Origin: Bacteroidaceae bacterium
GTDB lineage: Bacteria > Bacteroidota > Bacteroidia > Bacteroidales > Bacteroidaceae
Assembly: GCA_017451645.1 (NCBI GenBank)
Contig: JAFTNZ010000024.1
Coordinates: forward strand, 1-64,000
Reading direction: 5' to 3'
Length of the DNA: 64,000 nt
This document shows positions 15,648-24,787 of this stretch, piece by piece. The position numbers were made by a program, and so were the translations under genes. The notes under the pieces are model-generated. The model was not told the origin of the DNA. It saw nothing but the letters and a program-made list of their open reading frames with translations, and ran no database searches. Numbering within the stretch: the stretch's first letter is position 1; every line of letters begins with the position of its first letter.

Positions 15648-15953
15648 ATGGCTTTATTTGGAGAATATAAGAACCACCCAGATGAGTCTGTCAGGGAAAG
15701 GGCTAGCAACTGGGCTGTTGCAATCGGACTGCAGCGTGTGGATGGACTTAGTGTATCTGACTTTTTGATTGAAGTAGCCCGCCAAGAAATAGAGGGGAAA
15801 ATCACCATGGACGAAGCCCGAGCAATGATTGATGAGCATTACGCACAGACGTACTCCAATCGTTCTTCTTATGAAATTGTCCCACTAGATTCGGAAGAGA
15901 GCAAAAGAATTGCAGAGTATAATAAAGCCAGGCGACCAGAATTGTATAAATGA
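15648..15953 (+). CDS. VbhA-like antitoxin, orphan
   Basis: The product is 101 aa. The helical segment at about 15-65 (RASNWAVAIGLQRVDGLSVSDF, then EIEGKITMDEARAMIDEHY) resembles VbhA/FicA antitoxins, small helical proteins that block a Fic AMPylase. The C-terminal third (PLDSEESKRIAEYNKARRPELYK, read in pieces) is charged. No fic gene follows: the next 440 bp hold only a hairpin and repeats. The nearest Fic protein is 16.5 kb away at 32468 and carries a different N-terminus. Family assignment is moderate, since such short helical proteins are easy to misassign. Confidence 0.55.
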   Translation: MALFGEYKNHPDESVRERASNWAVAIGLQRVDGLSVSDFLIEVARQEIEGKITMDEARAMIDEHYAQTYSNRSSYEIVPLDSEESKRIAEYNKARRPELYK

Positions 15954-16150
15954 TGGTCAATGTTACAATTGAGATATAGTTGTTTTTATGACTAACAACA
16001 TCATCAAGCAGGGTAATTCTAAAGCTTTTGTTCAATAAATACGACATGTTCAATGGCATTGAACACACCTTTCATACTGAACACTACAATATTTTTGAAG
16101 TTTACCTCTTTAACTACTTTGCATGAACGACAAACACTACAAGAAAAGCA

Positions 16151-16197
16151 TTTTAACCTCTATTTTTGTAAGACGGTGGCAAAAATAGAGGTTAAAA
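16151..16197. repeat. perfect 18-bp inverted repeat with 11-nt loop
   Basis: The arm TTTTAACCTCTATTTTTG (16151-16168) is exactly complementary to 16180-16197, with an 11-nt loop. It shares plan, arm length, loop size and TTTAA/TTTTTG ends with the hairpin at 1986-2030. Neither sits immediately after a gene end in a way that makes a terminator obvious. Confidence 0.85.
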
Positions 16198-16329
16198 CAT
16201 GATTGAATGTCGATTTGGCTATTTAGCTATTTAGCATTATCGCCTAAATACTTAGATAAAATCTTCTCGTCTATTTCAATCTTATGTCGCCCATTAGTAG
16301 TACGCAAAGTTTCCTTGATTGTTGCTCGT

Positions 16330-16393
16330 TGTATTAAAATAATGATGAAATAAAGAAAACATCGGTTAGAATTTGGCTATTCCACGGATTTTT
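16330..16393. repeat. 64-bp direct repeat, copy B
   Basis: This is the partner of 15564-15627. The promoter elements present in copy A are degraded here: the TTTG is kept at 16372-16375 but no TAnnTTTG follows at the right distance. Confidence 0.75.
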
Positions 16394-16399
16394 GTCAGG

Positions 16400-19300
16400 T
16401 CACTGGATGACGGTCTTCTTATTGTCGATGATGTATATGCCGGGAGTGAGCCCTTGCGTTGCTTCCTCTTTGTGTCTTTGTGCTTTAATGAGCCGGCCAT
16501 CGAGGGTATATACGTTTACCATTCCGTCAGTTGCTGTAGCGATGCTTTTGATGGCAGTAGGGGTGTATGACAGGGCAATGTTGTCGAATCCCAGTATTTT
16601 TTCTGAACCATTGCTTGTGTGTACGGCATAGAAACCGATAGTTGTTACGGCTTCACCGTCGCTTGCGAATGAGTGGCGCACTTGCTGCCATGCTTCTGCG
16701 TTGCTGGCAGGGGTGAGTTCGGTGCGTGCGCCATCCCCAACTTGTACGAAGACGATGCCGTTGCCGCCTAATCCTGACTTCCATACGTCGGCCGTGAGTT
16801 CGTACTGGCCTTCGGGCAGACGCATCTCTTGAGAGAACATGATGGTGGATTCTCCCCAGTTCTGTCGCACCCAATAGGAGCGTTTGCCTCCGTCGGAAGG
16901 TCTTGGGCGTGAAGCAAAGAAGTTTGAGAAGTAGAGGTCGCCGCTTTGCAGGGCTGTCAGGTCGTTGTTGTTAGGGTTGGCATAGCTGATGGCCCAACCT
17001 TCGGGAATGTAGATGGCCCGGTCGGAGCTTACCCCGGAGCCTTGCATCACACTGTAATTGCCTTCGAAGTCTCCGTTGACAAGTGCGGTGGGATATTCCT
17101 TTTCTTGATATGCTATGCCTTGAATCTCGCAAATCTCCTTACGCGTAAGGGGGGTGTTGTAAAGGCGGAAGTTGTCTATCGTGCCGTCGAAATCGACGTT
17201 GTCGGCTGCATAGCTGGTGTCCCACCACTGGGTGCGGCCTATGTAGTTGCGGGTGTCGGCTGCTATCTTGGCGAGCATGTAGGCTTCGTGCTGATTGGCA
17301 GTGCCGCTCACGTCCTCTTTGCCGTCAATGTAGATGGTCGTTTTCTTTGTGGCGGCATTGAAGGTGACTGCCAGTCGGTATTCTTTGCCTGTCTGGAGTG
17401 TGGTGGATGAATTGACCATGGTCGTGGTGCTACCATTGTATTTGATGCCGGCAGAGAGAGGGTTGGCACGAAGGAAAAGGCTGTTTCCCGATGCAGAACC
17501 GAAGTCGAACAGGCGTGGTGCCTTGTCGAGCGCATCGGCTTTGATGGTAAGCAACACGCTGAAACTGCGGAGGCTGTCGAGGATGCCCTCCTTGGCAACG
17601 GCATATCCGTTGGTGGTGAACCCTGTGGAGGTGTTTGCTGAAAGGTCGAGCATGCCTGTGGCTTTTGCATTGCCTCGAAGAGTCAGTCCTTCGTCTTCAC
17701 CGTCGAATGTGAAGTCGAGCATGAGGTTCTGGCTTATGTCACGGGGCATGACCTTTACAACGAACTCTTTGCTCATGTTGCCGACGGAGGTTGTCATAGT
17801 GACGTCGGTGGCTTCTGTGGGATAGAAGAGTTCACCTGTGGGGGTAAGGATATCCGGATGGCTTGATGTCCACGTAAGTTTCTTGCAGCCTATGGATGCA
17901 GGAAGAACAATGTCTGAACAGGCCGTTGATGGAAGAGAGACGGCATCGAGCAGTCCCGAATCTATGGCCGCGCGGATATCTGCTTGTTGCAACACTCCGT
18001 TGTAAATATTTGCAGAAACTAGATTGCCCTCAAATCCGCCGATGGTGATGTCGCTGGACTTGAGGCCTTCAATCTCAAACTTCTGGTCTATCCAGCCTTC
18101 GCGATAGACAGTCAGTGTCTGTCCGTCGTAAGTGAAGGTGGCATTCCATACATCGAGCTTGGTGAGGTACCATTTCCCGTCAGTACCGCTACTCTGGGTG
18201 GCCCATGCATCGGAGGTGCCGAGCAGGTTCTGACTCCAGTAGGTGGTTTCGCCTATCTTTATGTAGGGCTTCATGGTAGCTTTGTCGAGAGCATATTCGA
18301 GGTCGCCCATCTTCAGGAGTGTGCCGCCGTAGCTGTTGTGGTCGATGCTCCAGTTTGTCATGATGGTGAACTGTTCGCCGCTTTCGATTTCAATCTTTTC
18401 GGTGTCTGTGCTTGTCATCTTCTTGTTCCAGACCTGTTCAAAGACCGGCGCAAGGGTGGTGAGCACTGGTGTGGGCAACTGGTAGTCGGTGTTGATGCCT
18501 GTCGGGTAGCCGCGTGGGTAACCAACCCTTACCAGCCAGTAGTCATATTCGCCGTGCATCCATGTCAGACGCAATCTGGAATCGGCAGAACCCGGAAGGA
18601 CGAATGGGCGTACGTTGTTGAGTGCGGAGTTCTTGGTCACCTGTTCCTTGGCCTTGACGTTGCCTTCCTCGTCCAGGGTGTATTTCCAGATTTCGTAAAC
18701 CTTTGTTCCTGTGGATTCATTGGCGGTCGGGATTGACAAGTAGATATCGTTGATATTTGCTTCGTCAAGAGCCATGCCACCGCTGTAGCAGTATTCAGTG
18801 TTTGATGGGTGGAACTTGCCTCCTCCGTTAGCGAGGTCAGTGAGTTTCCAGCTTGTACCGTTCCACCGTGCATAGTAGTATTGGTGGCTGTTCTTGTCTT
18901 GGGATATGCGTACCATGGCTACTACAGGATTTTCGTTCTCGTCGATGGCTATCTGCCACACCCAGTCGCGATAGTTGGTGGGTGCATCGAGAATGGTGCC
19001 CGGGTAGGCGGACTTGTAACTTTCGGTCTTGCTCACATTGAACACTCCGTTTGCAATGGTTGAAAGCACGTTGCCTTTCAAGTCGGCCAGCTGGGGATTG
19101 GTGGTTACAGAACCGTCGGCCCCGGTCTTTGCATTCAGGTTGATGGTGTTGAAGTACAACCAGTTGGGCCATTCGTTGTCGGGGTGGCCGGTCGTGTAGG
19201 CCACGTAGATCTTATCCTTTCCGTTGCTGTGGTATTTGGCGTATGGGCGTGCGCCTGTACTCTGTACCATCTGATAAGGTCCCCATTCGATTGCCACCTT

Positions 19301-19867
19301 GTCGTTCTCGTCGGGCAGAGAGAGTTTGGCAATGGTCGGATGCCAGTTGATGCCGCGCCAGCAGAGGTAGATGTGGTCAGGGTCGTCACTGAGGATGAAA
19401 GGTGAAGGGTAGGTGGTGTTGTTGGCCACTTTGATTTCATGCTCCTCGCCGAGCGAGGTGATGTCTCCTTTCTTGGCTGATATCCTGTAGTAGAAGCGTG
19501 GCTCGTCGGTGTGGCGTGCATAGAATATCATGATCCGCTCGTCAGGGAGAACGAGGAATGTGGGGTTGTTGTGGTCATCGGGCTGGAAACGTGAACGGAC
19601 GAGCACATCCTGCTGCACTCCGTCGGCATCAGCCTTGAAATCAATCTGTGATGCTTTGATTGCTCCGTGAACATCGATATATCCGATGTAGGCTGCATCA
19701 ATCTCGCCATCGGCACTCTTGTAGTGTATGGCACGTGGGTCTGCGAACCAGCACCAGGCTCCTTCGTCGGCAACGACATGGCCTGAAAAACTCTCTGTAT
19801 GCTGCGCTGTAGCTGTCATGGCAAGGCATAAGAGACAACTTGTAATGAAAGATTTGATTGTCTTCAT
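16400..19867 (-). CDS. secreted BNR_4 beta-propeller / LamG multidomain protein
   Basis: The product is 1155 aa. The signal peptide (MKTIKSFITSCLLCLAMTATAQ, positions 1-22) ends at AQ. Residues about 28-460 match the BNR_4 propeller (start AWCWFADPRAIHY), a fold shared with PL24/PL25 ulvan lyases and related carbohydrate-active proteins. About 720-920 looks like a LamG/concanavalin-like jellyroll (NYIGRTQWWDTSY, IDNFRLYNTPLT), and about 930-1090 like a CBM-like sandwich (VNGDFEGNY). The C-terminus is a YTLDGRLI...PGIYIIDNKK tail shared with other secreted proteins here. A role in polysaccharide breakdown is likely. The substrate is not readable, and lyase activity is not proven by the fold. 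Confidence 0.82.
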   Translation of the reverse strand: MKTIKSFITSCLLCLAMTATAQHTESFSGHVVADEGAWCWFADPRAIHYKSADGEIDAAYIGYIDVHGAIKASQIDFKADADGVQQDVLVRSRFQPDDHNNPTFLVLPDERIMIFYARHTDEPRFYYRISAKKGDITSLGEEHEIKVANNTTYPSPFILSDDPDHIYLCWRGINWHPTIAKLSLPDENDKVAIEWGPYQMVQSTGARPYAKYHSNGKDKIYVAYTTGHPDNEWPNWLYFNTINLNAKTGADGSVTTNPQLADLKGNVLSTIANGVFNVSKTESYKSAYPGTILDAPTNYRDWVWQIAIDENENPVVAMVRISQDKNSHQYYYARWNGTSWKLTDLANGGGKFHPSNTEYCYSGGMALDEANINDIYLSIPTANESTGTKVYEIWKYTLDEEGNVKAKEQVTKNSALNNVRPFVLPGSADSRLRLTWMHGEYDYWLVRVGYPRGYPTGINTDYQLPTPVLTTLAPVFEQVWNKKMTSTDTEKIEIESGEQFTIMTNWSIDHNSYGGTLLKMGDLEYALDKATMKPYIKIGETTYWSQNLLGTSDAWATQSSGTDGKWYLTKLDVWNATFTYDGQTLTVYREGWIDQKFEIEGLKSSDITIGGFEGNLVSANIYNGVLQQADIRAAIDSGLLDAVSLPSTACSDIVLPASIGCKKLTWTSSHPDILTPTGELFYPTEATDVTMTTSVGNMSKEFVVKVMPRDISQNLMLDFTFDGEDEGLTLRGNAKATGMLDLSANTSTGFTTNGYAVAKEGILDSLRSFSVLLTIKADALDKAPRLFDFGSASGNSLFLRANPLSAGIKYNGSTTTMVNSSTTLQTGKEYRLAVTFNAATKKTTIYIDGKEDVSGTANQHEAYMLAKIAADTRNYIGRTQWWDTSYAADNVDFDGTIDNFRLYNTPLTRKEICEIQGIAYQEKEYPTALVNGDFEGNYSVMQGSGVSSDRAIYIPEGWAISYANPNNNDLTALQSGDLYFSNFFASRPRPSDGGKRSYWVRQNWGESTIMFSQEMRLPEGQYELTADVWKSGLGGNGIVFVQVGDGARTELTPASNAEAWQQVRHSFASDGEAVTTIGFYAVHTSNGSEKILGFDNIALSYTPTAIKSIATATDGMVNVYTLDGRLIKAQRHKEEATQGLTPGIYIIDNKKTVIQ

Positions 19868-19930
19868 GTGTATATAGTTTAATTTGAATGAGCTTATAGA
19901 CTTGTTACACCAGATAGGGCTCTGCTGATA

Positions 19931-20344
19931 TTATTGATGTGTGGTGGGGAGGTGGAGTATGCCGTCCACTTCATGCTCCACAAACGGACCTTCCTTCACC
20001 TCGAAGATGACGCTGCCGGGCTGCAGGCATTCGACATTGTGCCAGGTGTCTTTGGGAATGTCGACTCCCAGACGGCCGTCAGCCTGGCTCAGGGTGACAC
20101 TCTCGATAAGCTGGCCCTGGTCGTTATAGGTGTTTACGCGGACACTCCCCTTCAGCAGGATGAAGGTCTCGTCTTTGGTGACGTGATGATGGATGGGGAC
20201 AATGGTGCCCATCTCCAGGGCATTGAGGAAACGGTGACACTTGTCATCGAGGCTTTGGTGAAAGTTGTAGTTCTTGCGCAAACGGGGCGAGGCTTTGGCC
20301 TGCTCTATCACTTCGTCAATCAGTTGTTGGTCAATAATCTTCAT
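19931..20344 (-). CDS. WbuC-family cupin metalloprotein
   Basis: The product is 137 aa. The cupin core has PIHHHVTKDETFILLKG (metal-binding histidines and glutamate) and a second motif DTWHNVECL. The N-terminal LIDEVIEQAKASPRLRKNYN stretch is typical of WbuC proteins, named from O-antigen clusters but also found elsewhere. The gene lies 14 bp downstream of hisB on the same strand, so it is probably co-transcribed with it. Its substrate is unknown; no polysaccharide biosynthesis cluster is nearby, so a sugar-modifying role is not supported by context. Confidence 0.85.
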   Translation of the reverse strand: MKIIDQQLIDEVIEQAKASPRLRKNYNFHQSLDDKCHRFLNALEMGTIVPIHHHVTKDETFILLKGSVRVNTYNDQGQLIESVTLSQADGRLGVDIPKDTWHNVECLQPGSVIFEVKEGPFVEHEVDGILHLPTTHQ

Positions 20345-20358
20345 GGTTCGGACAATAA

Positions 20359-21468
20359 TTATAACATCCCTTTTGTTGAGGGCAGTTCGTAGTGGTAAAT
20401 ATCGCGCCGGACGGCCATTTTCAATGCGCGGGCAAGGGCTTTGAATATGCCTTCTATCTTATGATGCTCGTTTCCTCCTTCTGCCTTGATGTTAAGGTTC
20501 ATGCGGGCCGCATCGCTCAGCGATTTGAAGAAATGCAAGAACATCTCTGTGGGCATTTCGCCAATCTTTTCTCTATGAAACTCTGCATCCCATACGAGCC
20601 AAGGGCGTCCGCCGAAGTCAAGAGCCACTTGGCAGAGGCAATCGTCCATGGGCAGAGAGTATCCATAGCGTTCGATTCCCCGTTTGTTGCCTAATGCCTG
20701 ATGGATGCATTCGCCCAATGCGATGGCGGTGTCTTCGATGGTGTGGTGTTCATCTACGTAGAGGTCTCCCTTTACGGAAATACGGAGGTCAAATCCTCCG
20801 TGTTTGCCTATCTGCTCCAGCATGTGGTCGAAAAAACCGAGTCCGGTGTCTATATGGCAGATTCCGTTTCCATCGAGGTTGAGGGAGATGTTAATGTCGG
20901 TTTCCTTGGTGGTCCGGCGCACTTCGGCGGTGCGTTCGCCGGCAAAGAGGAATTCTGTCACCTTGTCCCAATCGGTGGTGGCTAAAGCACAGTAGGGTAT
21001 AAGTGCTTCGGGCAGCGACTCCGTGGTGTCTTGCAGATAGATGGCGCGGCATCCGAGGTTCTTGGCCAGCTCCACATCGGTTGTCCGGTCGCCTATGACA
21101 AAACATGCGGGCAGGTCATACTCGCCATTCATGTATGCGGTCAGCAATCCTGTCCGTGGCTTCCGTGTGGGTGCATTGTCAGCAGGGAAGCTACAATCGA
21201 TGAGCACGTTGTCAAACGTCACTCCTTCACCTTCCAGCGTGCGCATCATCAGGTTGTGTGCCGGCCAGAAGGTTTCCTCGGGGAAAGAAGGTGTACCTAA
21301 TCCGTCCTGATTGCTGACCATGACAAACTCGTAATCCAACGTCTGGCGGATAAAGCTCAGATTCTTTATGACTTTGGGTACGAACTCCAATTTCTCGAAC
21401 GAGTCGATTTGCTCGTCTGCCGGCTCTTTGATGATGGTGCCGTCTCTATCGATAAATAATGCCTTCAT
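20359..21468 (-). CDS. hisB: bifunctional histidinol-phosphatase / imidazoleglycerol-phosphate dehydratase
   Basis: The product is 369 aa, the length of the fused HisB. The N-terminal HAD phosphatase spans about 1-165 (FIDRDGTI with the DxD nucleophile pair, then [22 protein letters not shown]). The C-terminal dehydratase spans about 175-369, with the paired metal motifs ([50 protein letters not shown]). It performs steps 7 and 9 of histidine synthesis in the cytoplasm. The other his genes are not in the window on either side, so hisB is detached from hisGDC. It starts 65 bp after the nadE stop and runs into the WbuC gene. Confidence 0.96.
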   Translation of the reverse strand: MKALFIDRDGTIIKEPADEQIDSFEKLEFVPKVIKNLSFIRQTLDYEFVMVSNQDGLGTPSFPEETFWPAHNLMMRTLEGEGVTFDNVLIDCSFPADNAPTRKPRTGLLTAYMNGEYDLPACFVIGDRTTDVELAKNLGCRAIYLQDTTESLPEALIPYCALATTDWDKVTEFLFAGERTAEVRRTTKETDINISLNLDGNGICHIDTGLGFFDHMLEQIGKHGGFDLRISVKGDLYVDEHHTIEDTAIALGECIHQALGNKRGIERYGYSLPMDDCLCQVALDFGGRPWLVWDAEFHREKIGEMPTEMFLHFFKSLSDAARMNLNIKAEGGNEHHKIEGIFKALARALKMAVRRDIYHYELPSTKGML

Positions 21469-21533
21469 ATTCTCTATTTTGTCCTACCTGAAAATTTCCC
21501 TGCAGGGCAGATTTATTCTTGTTAGTTTAATAA

Positions 21534-23462
21534 TTAAATTTCTTCACACTCCTTCAACCACTCTGTCGAACAGGCATCGCTGGGCATCATCCAATCTCCG
21601 CGCGGGCTGAGCGATACACTTCCTACTTTGGGGCCATCGGGCAGACACGAGCGCTTGAATTGCTGGTTGAAGAATCGTCGGCAGAAAGTGGTGAGCCACT
21701 TCTTGATGACTTCGTCCTCGTACTTTCCCTCAAACGCATGTTTGGCCAGATAGAAAATCTTTTTCGGGGAGAAGCCGTTGCGGATGAAGTGGTAGATGAA
21801 GAAGTCGTGGAGCTCGTAGGGGCCTACGAGGTCTTCGGTCTTCTGCTTGATGTTTCCTTGCTCATCAGCGGGTGTCAACTCTGGGCTGATGGGGGTGTCG
21901 ATGATGTCGCGCAGAATGATGGCCGATGCTTCGTCCGCATGGTGGTCGGCTATCCATCCCACCAAACTTTGAATCAGTGTCTTGGGTACTCCGGCATTGA
22001 CTCCGTACATTGCCATGTGGTCGCCATTGTAAGTGGCCCATCCGAGAGCCAGTTCGCTGAGGTCGCCCGTGCCGATGACCATGCCGTTCAGTTGGTTGGC
22101 CACATCCATCAGTATCTGTGTGCGCTCGCGTGCCTGACTGTTTTCATAGGTCACGTTGTGCGCGTTGATGTCGTGTCCGATGTCGTTGAAATGTTGGATG
22201 CAAGCCTCCTTGATGCTGATTTCGCGGATGGTCACTCCGAGCGATTGCATCAGGTTGAGTGCGTTGTTGTAGGTGCGTCCCGTTGTGCCGAATCCAGGCA
22301 TGGTAATGCCTACAATCTCCTTTCGCGAACGGCCCAATTTGTCAAATGCCTTGGCGCATACGAGCAGTGCCAACGTACTGTCCAGTCCGCCACTGATACC
22401 TATCACGGTCGTTTGGCAATGGGTGTGTTCGATGCGCTTGCACAGGCCTGCCACTTGGATGTTGAACACCTCGTTGCAACGCTCGTCCAGCTCTTCCCCT
22501 TGAGGGATGAATGGGGTGGGGCAGATGCTTCGCGTCAGGGTGATGTCGGCTTCTTCGGGTTTCGTATTGATTTCTTCATCCTCCAGATGCTTTGTCAAAT
22601 CGTGGAAGTCGGGTCGCAGGAAATCCTTGTTGCCCAATTTCCGGTTGCGCAATTTCTCCACGTCAATCTCTGTGATGATGAGTTGTGGCTCCATCTGAAA
22701 CCGTTCATTTTCCTGCAAGAGTTCGCCATTCTCATATATCAAGGCACTTCCGCCATACACCCCATCGGTGGTGGATTCTCCGTATCCGCTTGAGGCATAT
22801 ACGTATCCGCATGTGCAACGTCTTGAGTGCACCTGCATCAGTTGTTTCACGTAGGAGTGGTGTCCGATGTATTCAGTGCTGGCTCCCATGCAGGCGATGA
22901 TGTCTGCTCCATACAGGCTTTTCACTGGGCTTGTAGGAAGGATGTTCGTAAGTTCGTCTTGAAACTCTACGGCAAACCTGAAAGTAGGTGTGCAGAACAC
23001 CACAGGCTTGTTGATGCAGGCATGGCGGATTTCTTCGCTTCTTTCTATCCGATAATATTCATCTCCCAAACATTCGCCTCCCATGAACCAATTCTTTTCC
23101 AGAGGTGACAAGTTCGATTTGGGCAAAAAATCCTTAATATTCCCTCTGTGAATCACCGCAGCCATATTGAATACCATATTTCTGTATTCATAGGGAAGTC
23201 CTACAATGGATATGACGTCACATTCTCTCGTTTCGTTCACAATGGCGAGTAGTGCCTTTCTTGCATTCTCCAAGAGGGTGCGTTGCTTGAACAATTCGCC
23301 ACACGTGCACCCTGTGATGCACAATTCGGGGAAAACCAACAATTCTACCTGTGCCTTCTCTGCTTCGAAAATCATGTTGGTGATTTCCTTGCCGTTATGC
23401 ATGCAATCTGCCACTTTCACTTGAGGAATGGCAGAGGATACTTTCACAAATCCGTAGTTCAT
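21534..23462 (-). CDS. nadE: glutamine-dependent NAD+ synthetase
   Basis: The product is 642 aa. The N-terminal nitrilase-type glutaminase has the E-K-C triad: E46 in FPELCITG, Lys in FLPKSNL (about 115) and Cys in ACMGAS (about 190). The C-terminal NAD synthase domain has the PP-loop SGGLDS (about 358-363) and GTGDLSELALGW. It makes NAD+ from nicotinic acid adenine dinucleotide with glutamine as nitrogen donor. The length and order of domains are those of the full-size bacterial/eukaryotic type. It is divergent from perR; the 190-bp gap holds the perR promoter. Confidence 0.96.
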   Translation of the reverse strand: MNYGFVKVSSAIPQVKVADCMHNGKEITNMIFEAEKAQVELLVFPELCITGCTCGELFKQRTLLENARKALLAIVNETRECDVISIVGLPYEYRNMVFNMAAVIHRGNIKDFLPKSNLSPLEKNWFMGGECLGDEYYRIERSEEIRHACINKPVVFCTPTFRFAVEFQDELTNILPTSPVKSLYGADIIACMGASTEYIGHHSYVKQLMQVHSRRCTCGYVYASSGYGESTTDGVYGGSALIYENGELLQENERFQMEPQLIITEIDVEKLRNRKLGNKDFLRPDFHDLTKHLEDEEINTKPEEADITLTRSICPTPFIPQGEELDERCNEVFNIQVAGLCKRIEHTHCQTTVIGISGGLDSTLALLVCAKAFDKLGRSRKEIVGITMPGFGTTGRTYNNALNLMQSLGVTIREISIKEACIQHFNDIGHDINAHNVTYENSQARERTQILMDVANQLNGMVIGTGDLSELALGWATYNGDHMAMYGVNAGVPKTLIQSLVGWIADHHADEASAIILRDIIDTPISPELTPADEQGNIKQKTEDLVGPYELHDFFIYHFIRNGFSPKKIFYLAKHAFEGKYEDEVIKKWLTTFCRRFFNQQFKRSCLPDGPKVGSVSLSPRGDWMMPSDACSTEWLKECEEI

Positions 23463-23583
23463 AATGAGTCAGTTTTAGTTACGCTTTTTCGTTTTCGGAG
23501 GGCGAATTTACGAAATAATCTCTATATGTGATAAGGTGATGAAAAAAATATTTCTTAAAACATGTAAAAAGGTTGGGGAATTG

Positions 23584-23614
23584 TTTGGTACTAATGAAAA
23601 AGGTTGTATATTTG
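23584..23614 (+). promoter_or_regulatory. promoter of perR-rbr
   Basis: TTTG (23584-23587) and TATATTTG (23607-23614) are separated by 19 bp, a full Bacteroidota match. The start of transcription is expected near 23620, just before the PerR-like box at 23629-23643. Confidence 0.8.
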
Positions 23615-23628
23615 CATCGTGATTAAAA

Positions 23629-23643
23629 TTGTAATCATTACAA
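23629..23643. promoter_or_regulatory. PerR/Fur-box-like 7-1-7 inverted repeat
   Basis: TTGTAATCATTACAA is a perfect 7-1-7 palindrome and matches the PerR box consensus TTATAATnATTATAA at all but two fixed positions. It lies 14 bp after the -7 box and 14 bp before the ATG, the right place for autorepression by the adjacent Fur-family protein. Confidence 0.7.
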
Positions 23644-23656
23644 ACTTGAAGTGATA

Positions 23657-24082
23657 ATGAAAATGAACGCATACGAAAGACTGACGGAATATGGCATCAA
23701 GCCCTCGGTGCAACGGATGGCCATCATGGAGTATCTGATGACGCACTTCACTCATCCTACGGCTGACGAGGTGTACATGGCCTTGTGTGACACGATTCCT
23801 ACGCTTTCAAAGACAACCGTCTATAACACGTTGAAGCTGTTTGTTGACCAGCAAGCGGCTCTGATGCTGACGATTGACGAGAAGAATGTTCATTTCGATG
23901 GTGACACATCGCTTCACTCGCACTTCCTTTGTCGCAAGTGCGGAAGGGTGCACGACCTGCCTTATTCCGGCAAGAAACGTGAGGCACGCGAGCTCATGAT
24001 TGAGGGGCATGCGGTGGAGGAGATTCATCACTATTACAAGGGCATCTGTAAAGAATGTTCGGAAGCAGAAAACGAAAATTAA
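23657..24082 (+). CDS. perR: Fur-family regulator, PerR-like
   Basis: The product is 141 aa from ATG 23657; an alternative ATG at 23663 and a GTG at 23651 are in frame. An N-terminal winged helix (PSVQRMAIMEYLM, PTLSKTTVYNTLKLF) is followed by the metal/dimer domain with HSHFLCRKCGRVHDL and CKEC, two CxxC zinc pairs. The direct rbr neighbour and a PerR-type box in its own promoter support peroxide sensing rather than iron-only Fur function. It would repress itself and probably rbr until peroxide oxidises the metal site. Which metal it binds cannot be read. Confidence 0.85.
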   Translation: MKMNAYERLTEYGIKPSVQRMAIMEYLMTHFTHPTADEVYMALCDTIPTLSKTTVYNTLKLFVDQQAALMLTIDEKNVHFDGDTSLHSHFLCRKCGRVHDLPYSGKKREARELMIEGHAVEEIHHYYKGICKECSEAENEN

Positions 24083-24136
24083 AAAAACTTTTATTGAAAT
24101 AATATTATTGACTAACTTATTAAAAACAGAAAGATT

Positions 24137-24682
24137 ATGAAAAAGTTTATTTGCTCAGTATGTGGTTATGTGCACGAAGGTGATTCAGCTCCCGAAAAGT
24201 GTCCGTTGTGCAAGGTAGGTGCCGACAAATTCACCGAGTTGGAAGAGGGTAAGATTGAATTCGTACAAGAGCATGTGATTGGCGTAGCTAAAGGTTGCGA
24301 TGACGAGATGATAAAGGACCTCAACGCTCACTTCATGGGCGAGTGCACCGAGGTAGGTATGTATCTGGCCATGAGCCGTCAGGCTGATCGTGAGGGTTAT
24401 CCCGAAATAGCAGAAGCTTTCAAGCGCTATGCTTGGGAAGAGGCAGAACATGCCGCCAAGTTCGCTGAATTGTTGGGCGATTGCGTATGGGATACCAAAA
24501 CGAACCTCGAGAAGCGCATGAATGCAGAGTCAGGAGCTTGCGCCGACAAGTATCGCATTGCCAAGCGTGCCAAGGAGCTCAACCTCGATGCTATCCACGA
24601 CACCGTACACGAAATGTCTAAGGATGAGGCTCGCCACGGTAAGGGTTTTGAAGGACTTTACAACCGCTATTTCAAGAAATGA
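24137..24682 (+). CDS. rbr: reverse rubrerythrin (N-terminal rubredoxin, C-terminal diiron)
   Basis: The product is 181 aa. The rubredoxin-type FeS4 site is at the N-terminus (C6, C9, C22, C25 in CSVCGY and CPLCK). The ferritin-like four-helix domain follows, with diiron ligands in the [19 protein letters not shown] and [10 protein letters not shown] stretches. This reversed order is typical of the anaerobe 'reverse rubrerythrins' that reduce hydrogen peroxide with NADH-derived electrons. It lies 54 bp downstream of perR on the same strand and is followed by a strong terminator, so the two probably form a peroxide-response operon. Confidence 0.93.
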   Translation: MKKFICSVCGYVHEGDSAPEKCPLCKVGADKFTELEEGKIEFVQEHVIGVAKGCDDEMIKDLNAHFMGECTEVGMYLAMSRQADREGYPEIAEAFKRYAWEEAEHAAKFAELLGDCVWDTKTNLEKRMNAESGACADKYRIAKRAKELNLDAIHDTVHEMSKDEARHGKGFEGLYNRYFKK

Positions 24683-24705
24683 TGAAGCCGTTTTAGGATG
24701 ATAAG

Positions 24706-24749
24706 AAAAGAGGATGTGTCGTGATTCAAGTTCGGCACATCCTCTTTTT
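24706..24749. terminator. bidirectional terminator between rbr and the thioredoxin genes
   Basis: AAAAGAGGATGTG (24706-24718) pairs with CACATCCTCTTTT (24736-24748), a 13-bp stem with T-runs on both strands. It serves rbr from one side and the thioredoxin lipoprotein gene from the other. Confidence 0.85.
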
Positions 24750-24787
24750 CATTTACCCTTTGTTTTCCCGGCTGAATGGGGGAATCT

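Larger units (their letters stand above)
15954..16399. other. gene-free region with perfect hairpin, repeat copy B and a possible gene remnant
   Basis: This holds a perfect 18-bp inverted repeat (16151-16197) and direct-repeat copy B (16330-16393). On the minus strand, a roughly 33-codon open segment from about 16327 to the stop at 16227 has no start codon and could be the 3' remnant of a lost regulator gene. Its position relative to copy B mirrors that of the hsd HTH gene relative to copy A. Confidence 0.45.

Noticed and set aside
16227-16327. Gene remnant on the minus strand (about 33 codons, no start)
   Set aside because: Too short and start-less to call; only its position relative to repeat copy B suggests a lost regulator gene, so it is mentioned only with that region.
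21660-22793. Open frame on the plus strand opposite nadE (377 codons)
   Set aside because: Antisense to the clearly coding nadE; no family features.
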